This document shows, one piece after another, positions 1 through 5,370 of a stretch of DNA of 5,469 nt. The notes under the pieces are model-generated. The model did not search any database, was not told where the DNA came from, and saw nothing but the letters and a program-made list of their open reading frames with translations. Where the stretch lies: positions 1 to 5,469 of the forward strand of contig JAKAVW010000222.1 in NCBI GenBank assembly GCA_021827445.1, given 5' to 3'. Every line of letters begins with the position of its first letter. The first letter of the stretch is position 1. Both the position numbers and the translations under genes were made by a program. Source of the stretch: Pseudomonadota bacterium. Lineage in GTDB: Bacteria; Pseudomonadota; Gammaproteobacteria; Acidithiobacillales; Acidithiobacillaceae.

Positions 1-66
1 CTGTGGCGCGCGGTACTGATCGCCGTCCCGATTCTTATCGGGATCGTATTATTGGCGAGAATCTAA
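1..66 (+). CDS. C-terminal tail of an unidentified membrane protein (partial, 5' end outside window)
   Basis: Frame 1 is open from the left edge to a TAA at 64-66 and encodes 21 residues. They are almost entirely hydrophobic (Ile, Val, Leu, Ala, with one Pro and one Gly) and end in Leu-Leu-Ala-Arg-Ile. This is what a last transmembrane helix with a very short tail looks like. The family cannot be recognised from so little sequence. The tail lies immediately before the insertion-sequence debris, so its stop could be native or created by a rearrangement. The alternative is a chance open stretch, since 66 bases is too short to exclude that. Confidence 0.4.
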   Translation: MWRAVLIAVPILIGIVLLARI

Positions 67-97
67 TGACAGCGAGGGGTATAATAAAAATAGGTGG

Positions 98-235
98 CCA
101 TTTTAACTGGGTCCAGAATGGCTCGTCGCAGACAGGCAAGTTTTGCTGGGTGAATACCACACGCCGCGTTTGCGGCCCCACCGCAACGCGATAGGTGATG
201 AAAGACCCGAGCAATCGATAGAGCCGGTGACGCTG
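98..235 (-). pseudogene. Probable IS91-family (Y2) transposase fragment
   Basis: One minus-strand frame reads ITYRVAVGPQTRRVVFTQQN and then a Leu-Pro-Val-Cys-Asp-Glu-Pro-Phe stretch. From memory this resembles an internal stretch of IS91-family transposases, where a segment of the form 'IAVGPQ-G-KVFTLQTLP' precedes the C-terminal region. The resemblance fades below about position 116 and above about 235. No start codon, Tyr-Tyr catalytic motif or zinc-binding domain is present, so this is an internal scrap at best. The frame has no proper gene ends. The call rests on remembered family wording over about 35 residues and could be wrong. Confidence 0.42.
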
Positions 236-342
236 GTAATGACCCGCACCCCTCTCCCGGGTGGCTGTCCTGGCCCGCCACCGTGTGGGGGATGATCCGC
301 GTCCTTGCGATATTATTTTTTTTGTACAGTTTATCGCCTAGT
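236..342. other. No recognisable feature between the IS91-like and IS630 fragments
   Basis: I see no gene, promoter or convincing terminator here. A 6-bp inverted repeat (GGTGGC at 260-265, GCCACC at 277-282) and a run of eight T at 316-323 are present. They are 33 bases apart and do not form a terminator together. The stretch just before 343 could hold the terminal repeat of the IS630 element, but its partner is missing and so cannot be matched. Confidence 0.5.
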
Positions 343-480
343 TTAGTGTTGCATCTGTTTGCTGCGTAAATAGCCGTTAGCGCTAATGACCTTTTGCAGG
401 ATATCCCGTGCGGTTTTGGTCCAGATAAAGGGCTTGGGATTTGTGTGGTAATGGGCGATGTAACGTAACCGCTCAGGTAG
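343..480 (-). pseudogene. IS630-family transposase, C-terminal fragment
   Basis: The minus strand from 480 to the TAA at 343-345 encodes about 45 residues. They contain the conserved C-terminal signature of IS630/Tc1-like DDE transposases: a Leu-Arg-Tyr-Ile-Ala-His segment, then HTNPKPFIWTKTARDILQKV. The native stop codon appears to be preserved. The catalytic DDE domain and the helix-turn-helix N-terminus are absent, because the frame meets the IS3 remnant at about 480 and closes with a stop three codons upstream (487-489). An intact family member is usually about 330-350 residues, so this is a dead 3' remnant. The family call is strong; the exact element is unknown. Confidence 0.8.
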
Positions 481-1058
481 GACCGATCAGGCTGGCAGGA
501 TAAGCAAGATTGCCACGGCGCGGGGACGCTCCGTGATGGGGTACAGGATGAGGGCATTGTCATCGGCCGCGACCGGGTGGCGCGCTTGCGGCAGGAGATG
601 GGCATTCAGTGCAAACAGCGCCGCCACTTCAAAATCACCACGCACTCCGACCAGAGTTTCCTGTGGCACCAAACCTACTGGAGCAGCACTTTGTCGCGCA
701 GAAACCCGATGCCGTCTGGCACGTGGACATTACTACATCGCCACGGCGGAAGGTTGGCTCTATCTTGCTGGCGTTAAGGACCAGTGTACCTGTGAAATTG
801 TGGGATATGCCATGGGCGCAAGGATGACCCAGGAACTGGCCATCAGTGCCCTGAACATGGCGATACATCATCGGCATCCAGCTCCAGGATTGATTCATCA
901 TTCAGACCGCGGTAGTCAGTACTGCGCTAAAGCATATCGCGCCATTCTCCAGAGAAGCGGTCTGGTGGCTTCCATGTCGAGAAAGGGCAACAGCTATAAT
1001 AACGCCCCCATCGAGAGCTTCTGGGGCAGTCTTAAAAATGAAATGGTCCACCACCAAT
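481..1058 (+). pseudogene. IS3-family OrfB transposase remnant, 5'-truncated, frameshifted, 3'-truncated
   Basis: Three consecutive plus-strand frames together spell an IS3-group OrfB integrase-type transposase. From about 481 to 658 the frame gives GIVIGRDRVARLRQEMGIQC and a HTH_21-like region. After a one-base loss near 658-660, the next frame gives the PVAPNLL segment and VWHVDIT, with the first catalytic Asp. After a second one-base loss near 732-733, the frame gives YIATAEGWLYLAGVKD, HHSDRGSQY with the second Asp, MSRKGNSYNNAPIESFWGSL with the catalytic Glu, and KNEMVHH. All three DDE residues are therefore still encoded, but in different frames. OrfA, the start of OrfB, and the C-terminal tail after the His-His pair (about 1056) are missing. 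The protein cannot be made without two corrections. Both shifts look like single-base deletions, from decay or sequencing error. Confidence 0.85.
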
Positions 1059-1142
1059 GCCAGAGCCCTCGAAAAGGGCGCAGATGTGATCGGCAATAGC
1101 CTTGCGTGCGGCGGCGTCATTTTCAATGGCAGATGCTTCCAT
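1032..1142 (-). pseudogene. 5' stub of an unidentified gene downstream of tonB, apparently cut by the IS3 remnant
   Basis: An ATG at 1142-1140 is preceded at six bases by a GGAG ribosome-binding site. It opens a frame starting Met-Glu-Ala-Ser-Ala-Ile-Glu-Asn-Asp, followed by AAARKAIADHICALFEGSG. Composition and codon choice (GCC, CGC, AAG, GAG) look like real coding sequence. At about 1056 the DNA becomes IS3 transposase sequence. The frame continues only a few residues into it and stops at 1032-1034, so 36 residues are left. The start lies 79 bases beyond the tonB stop on the same strand, so the gene may once have been the last member of the operon. I do not recognise the family. The alternative is a chance frame with a fortuitous Shine-Dalgarno. 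Confidence 0.4.
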
Positions 1143-1178
1143 GTCGGTCTCCAAAAACTAAAAAGTGAGGAAACGCCG

Positions 1179-1211
1179 CGCACCCGAAAGTCGTCTGGGA
1201 CCGTGGGTGCG
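1179..1211 (-). terminator. Possible terminator after tonB
   Basis: On the minus strand, 11 bases after the tonB stop, a 7-bp perfect stem CGCACCC/GGGTGCG encloses a 19-base loop. T-rich sequence follows, but only after about a dozen intervening bases (T runs near 1161-1150). The stem is short, the loop is large and the U tract is displaced, so this is a weak candidate. It would end the tonB transcript before the truncated downstream frame. Confidence 0.3.
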
Positions 1212-1221
1212 TCCTTTTCTC

Positions 1222-1950
1222 TTAACTACCGTGAGCGGAGAGATGCACCGACACATCGAACGTCATGGGATGCTTGGGCATCTTTTTAGTAAAGGGTGGA
1301 AAGCGGGTGTCTTCCACGGTTTTCAAAGCGGCGCGGTTGATGGCACCAATACCGCTGCTCTGGGCAACCTGCGCAGAAATCAGATGCCCTGACGGCGTCA
1401 GGCGAAAGGAAATCACGGCGGTTCCTCGAACATGCATCATCCGGACGGAATCCGGCACGCGGGCATTGGCCTGCACCCGCGCCCGCAGCATGGCCGCGTA
1501 GGTGTCTATGGCCGACTGGCGCGCTGCAGGACTCGGCGCGGGCGGCGGTGGTGGCACGGGCGGTGTTACCGGCGGTGTGTATACCGGCGCCTGCGGTGCG
1601 GGCGTTTTGGCGAGCAGTGGTTTGGACGGCAGCGGATGACGTACCACTGGATGCGGGATCGGCCTGGGTATTGGTATAGGTCTGGGCACAGGTTTAGGAA
1701 TCGGCTTGGGATGCACCACGGGTTTCGGTGGCGGAGGCACCGGTTTCGGCTTGGGTGGTGCCGGTTTAATCATGTGGATCGCTATAATCTTTGGCTTTGG
1801 TTTGACCGTCACCGGCTGCGACAGATGGGAATAAACCAATCCCCCAATCATCAGTGCCTCTATAACGGCACCGATCATCAGTGCCCGTCCGAAGTGATCC
1901 TTCCCGAACTTCGGGGGCTGAACCGGGGAGGAGAGGGTAGCTGTATTCAT
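1222..1950 (-). CDS. tonB: TonB energy-transducing protein
   Basis: This 242-residue protein spans the periplasm and passes proton-motive energy from ExbB-ExbD to outer-membrane receptors. A cytoplasmic N-terminus of about 22 residues is followed by one hydrophobic anchor (about 23-41). Next comes a long proline-rich rod (about 50-142) with Lys-Pro, Arg-Pro and His-Pro repeats and a later Pro-Val/Pro5 part. The C-terminal TonB domain (about 148-238) includes ARVPDSVR, GTAVISFRLTPSGHLISAQV, the small 'SSG' turn, and AALKTVEDTRFPPF. Length and order match E. coli TonB (239 residues). Two points are odd: Glu31 sits where alignment places the E. coli anchor residue His20, and the linker has no acidic residues. 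The start ATG gives the expected short cytoplasmic tail. The Shine-Dalgarno is poor (GAG five bases upstream, or AAGGA about 12 bases upstream). It is the last intact gene of the locus, after exbB, exbD and the receptor. Confidence 0.95.
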   Translation of the reverse strand: MNTATLSSPVQPPKFGKDHFGRALMIGAVIEALMIGGLVYSHLSQPVTVKPKPKIIAIHMIKPAPPKPKPVPPPPKPVVHPKPIPKPVPRPIPIPRPIPHPVVRHPLPSKPLLAKTPAPQAPVYTPPVTPPVPPPPPAPSPAARQSAIDTYAAMLRARVQANARVPDSVRMMHVRGTAVISFRLTPSGHLISAQVAQSSGIGAINRAALKTVEDTRFPPFTKKMPKHPMTFDVSVHLSAHGS

Positions 1951-2074
1951 GCGTTCTCAATGTCCTTGCATAGGCGGGGTCGTGGCACGGAATATTTGGT
2001 GATTTTCGCGGGTGCACTGTTCAATGGAGTTTTCCTTCATTGGCTTCATAGCTGGCGACGGTCAGACCATGGAC

Positions 2075-2444
2075 CTAAGCGTAGTGACGCAGGTAGGCCA
2101 TGAAGCGGTCATGGTTTTTCATGCCCTTGCTTGCGATCCACTCCTGCTTCAACTGTTCCGGGCCGCCGACCTTGAGCAGCGAGGTCGGCGTGTAGGCATG
2201 CCGCTGACCGATGGACACCAGATGCCGCCCATGGAGACCGGTATGCGCTTTGAGCCAGGCTGGGGTGAGAATATCGCCCGTGGCAACCGGCCTCCCGGCG
2301 CAGGAGTGTGCGATCCGCGCATTTGCCGGGACTGAAGGCGACGGGTGCTGCCGGTCTATCCGGAAAAGGACCGGCCAAAGTCGTTCGGCTCAGAGCCAAA
2401 GCGGAAATTGCGCATAGCATGGTTAAATGAATCGGTCGGGCCAT
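2075..2444 (-). pseudogene. Small exported protein of unknown function, frameshifted
   Basis: A strong AGGAG seven bases before the ATG at 2444-2442 starts a frame that opens like a signal peptide: a basic start (Arg3), a hydrophobic core LTMLCAISALAL, and a possible cleavage site at Thr-Leu-Ala/Gly near residue 25. That frame later becomes low-quality and Arg-rich. From about 2284 down to the TAG at 2077-2075 the neighbouring (+1) frame is clearly coding, with codons such as CTG, ATC, AAG and GAG. It gives about 69 residues including DILTPAWLKAHTGLHGRHLV, PTSLLKVGGPEQLKQEWIA and a C-terminus MKNHDRFMAYLRHYA. One extra base, or an equivalent indel, somewhere between about 2397 and 2300 would join the two into one product of about 122 residues. 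I do not recognise the family. Its place between receptor and tonB suggests a periplasmic or surface partner in the same uptake process. A sequencing error is an alternative to true decay. Confidence 0.55.
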
Positions 2445-2451
2445 TATTTAA

Positions 2452-2456
2452 CTCCT
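2452..2456 (-). promoter_or_regulatory. Strong ribosome-binding site of the frameshifted exported-protein gene
   Basis: The minus strand reads AGGAG, followed by a 7-base spacer and ATG at 2444. It is one of the better Shine-Dalgarno sequences in the window. This supports the view that the broken reading frame below it was once a real gene rather than a chance frame. Confidence 0.6.
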
Positions 2457-2480
2457 CATGATGATGCGAAGACTTAGGGT

Positions 2481-2519
2481 ATTTTATTTGCTACAGGCTT
2501 GATCACCACCCTTTATCAA
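2481..2519 (-). promoter_or_regulatory. Candidate internal promoter/operator region before the exported-protein gene and tonB
   Basis: On the minus strand a TAAAAT (2486-2481) resembles a -10 box and would give a leader of about 30 bases to the ATG at 2444. No good -35 box lies 16-18 bases upstream. Instead, an inverted repeat TTGAT-N11-ATCAA (2499-2519) occupies that position, as an activator or repressor site might. It does not resemble a Fur box. This is a weak, pattern-only suggestion. Confidence 0.2.
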
Positions 2520-2544
2520 ATCATGACGGCATCACTTGACAAAG

Positions 2545-2570
2545 GGCGCTGCGTCATAAGACACAGCACC
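2545..2570 (-). terminator. Stem-loop after the receptor gene (partial terminator or processing/stability hairpin)
   Basis: Ten bases after the receptor stop codon, the minus-strand RNA would form an 11-bp stem (GGUGCUGUGUC with GACGCAGCGCC, including two G-U wobbles) closed by a four-base UUAU loop. The downstream sequence is CUUUGUCAAG, a poor U tract. The hairpin could therefore be a leaky terminator that lowers expression of the genes behind it, including tonB, or a 3' structure that protects the receptor mRNA. Both differences from perfect pairing are wobble-compatible on this strand, which supports function as minus-strand RNA. Confidence 0.6.
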
Positions 2571-2580
2571 GCAAAACGGC

Positions 2581-4953
2581 TTAGAACTTGGCCGATACCG
2601 TCATGAAATACTGCCGTGGCGCACCCGGATCAGCCAGAATAGCGCCGGCACTGTTACCACCGAAGTATCCACCACTGGTGATGTACTCAATGGGGTTATA
2701 CTGGGCATCGAAGAGATTATATATTCCCACGGAGAGCTTCACGGCTTTCAGCGTCGGGATGTATGGATTCAATCGGGTCGTTTTTATCCCAAGGCTGAGG
2801 TTGGAGACATTATATCCCGGCTGTTTCTGGTGCGATGGCGCACCGGTCCCGTTATTGAAGAGGTACTGTGAACTGGTGTACTGGTCCACGAACTGTGGGG
2901 AGAAAAGGAAGCCATGATAGTAGTAGCGATAGTCAATACCCGCGCTCATGGTGAGGTACGGGCTATAAGATACGTTGGCGCCATATAAGGTCGTACCCCC
3001 ACCCTGCGGAGTATACGAGGTGTAGTACGAATGATTGAGCGCCAGATTGGCGAACAGATGCCAGTTCCAGGAGGGGTTGTCGGCAATCGCGATATTGACG
3101 CCGTTCACCACCGCATCGGCCGCGGCGAACTTGGTTTGGAAGATGTTTGACAGGAAGGTCGCGATGGTTTCGTTGGCGAGACTGTCGTGGTAGTAGTTGA
3201 CGTTGAACGTAAAGTCATGCAACAACATCCAGTTGTGCACTAAAAACTTGGCGCCGACTTCGTAATCCGTACTTTTTACCGGTTTCAGGGTGTTTAGGTC
3301 TATGGTGCCGCCATTACCATTGTAGGCCCCGTAGTTGTTATCCGTAGGATTCTGATAAGAACGGCCATAGTGCGCATATACCGAACCCCATTTGACCGGG
3401 GCAAAGCGGACCCCGATGGAAGGTTCCAAACCGGATATGGTATCCGACGCACTATTAATGAGCGTCTGATTCTGCGCGCCCGCCGGAAGATTGGGGAATG
3501 CCTGATTCCCATTATTATACATCTGGGTCTGGTACTGGACCGCAGCAATGCCTGGCGTAATCTTGAAGCCGACGAACGGGGTGAATGTGTCCTGAATGAA
3601 GCCCGTCAGATAGTTGTTATACAGAACGTCGCTATTGTACTGAATGGGGAAGGAGGGGCTGGTGCCCATGGTTGCATTGTATCCCGCATAAGGTGTGGTG
3701 TACTGTTGATGAATCCACGACCCTCCGGCCTTCAGGAGGTTCATGGGCAGGCGCCAGTCGAAATACAGCTTGTCCCCATAGGTATCCGAGCTCGGATTGT
3801 AATACTCGGAATTCACGCTGCTCCCTGGTACATAATTGGTAATGCGGTAATGCACCCGGTGGCCATGGCGATACCAGGCCAATTCGTGCAGCGTGACGTC
3901 TCTGCTGAGGTGGAGGTTCAGCTTGGAGTACAGCAGGTAGTCCTGCACTTTCAGCTGTTTAAACCAGATGGACTCAGGCAGTGATGAGTAAAACCCGCTG
4001 GTCTGTTGGCTATACAAAGGCGCGTTGGCATTCAAGCCCTGGGTAGTGACGCCCTGTATCGGGGTCACCGGTATGAAATTGGGCCTGAACTCACGCGAGC
4101 TGTCGACATAGCCGCCAAGGCTGAAGGTCCCACTCCTGAAGGTCTTCACCGCCTTGCCAAAATAGGCGAAAGACTGGGACGGCGCATTGAACGTACCTGT
4201 GCGGAACGTGTTGTTTTTCGTATAACCCCCGGCCAGAATCGCGGACCAGCCATCGTACATTCCCGTTTTGAGGTCAAAGTTGTAGCCGAGGGTGCCGTTA
4301 CTTCCAAAGGTGGTACCTATTTCGGCGCTCGGTCTTACGGATGGCTGCAGCGGCACAAAGTTGATGGTGCCACCGACACTGTCGAACCACCGGCCGGCGG
4401 GATTCCCGGGGCCGTAGGTCACGTTGATGCCATGGATCATCTGAAGAATGGGGATTTCGTTGGAATCCCAGCCGCCATTATGCGAAATCAGGTTGTTCAT
4501 GGGGATCCCGTCAAACAGCACCGTCAAGCCATTGCGCTCGACGTCACCGTTCACAGATGACCAGCCTACCTTTACGCCGCGCACGGCGATTTCATAGCGC
4601 GCGGTCGAGGAGATGCCGCCATAACCACGGACCGCGATGCCGGGTGCCAGAGAGAGCGCTTGCGCCGCACCTGCGGCAGGACCTACACCCTGAATTTCAC
4701 GCTTCCCAAGAACCGCCTGAGATTGCGTGGACTCAAAAACCTTCTTTTTGGTCAGTTTGCCGTCGGTACTGGCCAGCGCCTTGGCAGACTCGGAAAGTGC
4801 GCTGGCCGAGGCGTTTACCTCGCCCACGTTCGTGGCCGCAGAAATGGCTGGCGCGGTGGCCCCGGCTTGGGCCGCGGCAATGACGGTGATGTTCAGTGCG
4901 CCCGTGGCGGCAATAGCTACCAGCAGAGGTTTTAACGGCAGTTTCCTGTACAT
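2581..4953 (-). CDS. TonB-dependent outer-membrane receptor, substrate unknown
   Basis: This 790-residue outer-membrane receptor has a signal peptide (basic Arg3/Lys4/Lys8, hydrophobic core, likely cleavage at Ala-Gln-Ala30/Gly31). A 40-residue Ala/Ser-rich spacer precedes a probable TonB-box region around Lys-Val-Phe-Glu-Ser-Thr (71-76). The plug domain (about 80-200) shows QALSLAPGIAVRGYGG, VLFDGIPMN (145-153), VTYGPGNPAGRW (178-189) and VGGTINFVPLQP. The beta-barrel follows, with a typical C-terminal NLFDAQYNPI motif and a terminal Phe (YFMTVSAKF). I see no cysteine in the mature part. There is no space for an STN signalling domain, so direct FecA-type transcription signalling is not expected. 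An AGGAG eight bases upstream supports the ATG, 18 bases after exbD. The plug wording resembles the Fe(III)-citrate-like receptors found in acidophiles and other proteobacteria, but ferric chelate uptake is an inference; other metals or cofactors remain possible. Confidence 0.95.
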   Translation of the reverse strand: MYRKLPLKPLLVAIAATGALNITVIAAAQAGATAPAISAATNVGEVNASASALSESAKALASTDGKLTKKKVFESTQSQAVLGKREIQGVGPAAGAAQALSLAPGIAVRGYGGISSTARYEIAVRGVKVGWSSVNGDVERNGLTVLFDGIPMNNLISHNGGWDSNEIPILQMIHGINVTYGPGNPAGRWFDSVGGTINFVPLQPSVRPSAEIGTTFGSNGTLGYNFDLKTGMYDGWSAILAGGYTKNNTFRTGTFNAPSQSFAYFGKAVKTFRSGTFSLGGYVDSSREFRPNFIPVTPIQGVTTQGLNANAPLYSQQTSGFYSSLPESIWFKQLKVQDYLLYSKLNLHLSRDVTLHELAWYRHGHRVHYRITNYVPGSSVNSEYYNPSSDTYGDKLYFDWRLPMNLLKAGGSWIHQQYTTPYAGYNATMGTSPSFPIQYNSDVLYNNYLTGFIQDTFTPFVGFKITPGIAAVQYQTQMYNNGNQAFPNLPAGAQNQTLINSASDTISGLEPSIGVRFAPVKWGSVYAHYGRSYQNPTDNNYGAYNGNGGTIDLNTLKPVKSTDYEVGAKFLVHNWMLLHDFTFNVNYYHDSLANETIATFLSNIFQTKFAAADAVVNGVNIAIADNPSWNWHLFANLALNHSYYTSYTPQGGGTTLYGANVSYSPYLTMSAGIDYRYYYHGFLFSPQFVDQYTSSQYLFNNGTGAPSHQKQPGYNVSNLSLGIKTTRLNPYIPTLKAVKLSVGIYNLFDAQYNPIEYITSGGYFGGNSAGAILADPGAPRQYFMTVSAKF

Positions 4954-4971
4954 CTCATACTCTCCTTTATT

Positions 4972-5370
4972 TCAGTGGGGTTTTGCGGCGATACCAATAT
5001 CACTGACTCCTACCTTCTGGCAGGCATCCATGACGTGAACGAAGTCTTGAAACGGTACGGCCTTATCGGCCGCTATGGTGATCTGGGTCTTGCCAGGGTT
5101 CCCGTCGCTCGCCAGCATTTTTTGCAATGCGGCCAAAGCATAGTGATGGCCTTTCACATTCACCGTGCCATCTTTCTCGATATTGATGGTGTAATGCGGG
5201 TGCGGCAGCAGCTTCGCCTGACTGGACGCGGGCAACTGGAGGTTCAGCCCCTTGTCGGGGATCATCTGCAGCGTGATCATGATGAAGAACACCAGCAGGA
5301 AGAGCATGATGTCGATCATCGGGATGATTTCGACCCGACCCTTCCTCTGTTCGAAATAGCGCCGCTCCAT
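4972..5370 (-). CDS. exbD: ExbD, biopolymer transport protein of the TonB motor
   Basis: ExbD is the 132-residue inner-membrane partner of ExbB that converts proton flow into TonB movement. A short basic cytoplasmic N-terminus (to about residue 13) leads into a single transmembrane helix (about 15-33). The helix carries the family motif IIPMIDIMLFLLVFFIM; Asp20 is at the position of the essential E. coli Asp25. The periplasmic domain follows, with INIEKDGTVNVKG, ITIAADKAVPFQDFVHVMDA and a final GVSDIGIAAKP segment typical of ExbD/TolR. The ATG overlaps the exbB stop by one base (TGATG), so translation is probably coupled. An AGGG lies seven bases upstream. Length and all key features are normal. 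TolR is the alternative, but the adjacent receptor and tonB, and the absence of tolA/tolB, favour ExbD. Confidence 0.95.
   Translation of the reverse strand: MERRYFEQRKGRVEIIPMIDIMLFLLVFFIMITLQMIPDKGLNLQLPASSQAKLLPHPHYTINIEKDGTVNVKGHHYALAALQKMLASDGNPGKTQITIAADKAVPFQDFVHVMDACQKVGVSDIGIAAKPH

Larger units (their letters stand above)
98..1058. mobile_element. Cluster of degenerate insertion-sequence remnants (IS91-like, IS630, IS3)
   Basis: Almost 1 kb is made of fragments of three unrelated transposase families placed end to end: an IS91-like scrap and an IS630 C-terminus on the minus strand, then an IS3 OrfB body on the plus strand. None is complete, and no matching terminal inverted repeats or target-site duplication were found around any of them. 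The arrangement suggests repeated insertion followed by deletion at a tolerated spot downstream of the tonB locus. Each fragment is described separately. Confidence 0.7.

Noticed and set aside
80..85. Perfect TATAAT on the plus strand
   Set aside because: There is no -35 box at suitable spacing (a TTGGCG lies 22 bases upstream) and no intact gene downstream on that strand.
97..122. Bulged hairpin GCCATT-CTGG / CCAG-AATGGC considered as a terminator of the left-edge gene or an IS end
   Set aside because: There is no T run after it and no matching second end was found in the window.
165..190. Strong hairpin (CGCGTT-TGCGG / CCGCAACGCG) with a one-base bulge
   Set aside because: It lies within the IS91-like coding scrap, has no T tract on either strand, and is best explained by GC-rich coding sequence.
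1951..2074. Short minus-strand frame of about 31 residues just before tonB, and promoter-like TTGAAC
   Set aside because: There is no convincing ribosome-binding site, the composition is unremarkable, and no -10 box lies at the right distance. The gap is treated as intergenic.
1432..2103. Long plus-strand open frame rich in Arg, Gly and Trp opposite tonB
   Set aside because: It is the mirror of the GC-rich proline codons of tonB. The composition is abnormal, no domain is recognisable and there is no ribosome-binding site.
2215..2284. Rhodanese-like start (Pro-Ala-Trp-Leu-Lys-Ala-His) in the broken gene
   Set aside because: Only the few opening residues resemble rhodanese. No active-site Cys loop or Asp-x-Arg motif follows.
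2275..2310. Possible c-type haem motif (Cys-Ala-Gly-Cys-His-Gly) if an 8-base near-repeat GCCGGGAG were removed
   Set aside because: It is tempting, because TGC-GCC-GGT-TGC-CAC-GGG would result. However, it needs the removal plus two further frame changes to connect with the signal peptide and the coding C-terminus. A single indel explains the data more simply, and the C-terminus does not look like a cytochrome.
2012..2335. Plus-strand open frame opposite the broken exported-protein gene
   Set aside because: The minus strand has the better ribosome-binding site, signal peptide and codon use. The plus frame has no recognisable motif.
3370..4560. Two plus-strand open frames of 204 and 184 residues inside the receptor gene
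   Set aside because: They lie antisense to a receptor that is complete and well conserved from signal peptide to terminal Phe, and no protein family is recognisable in them.
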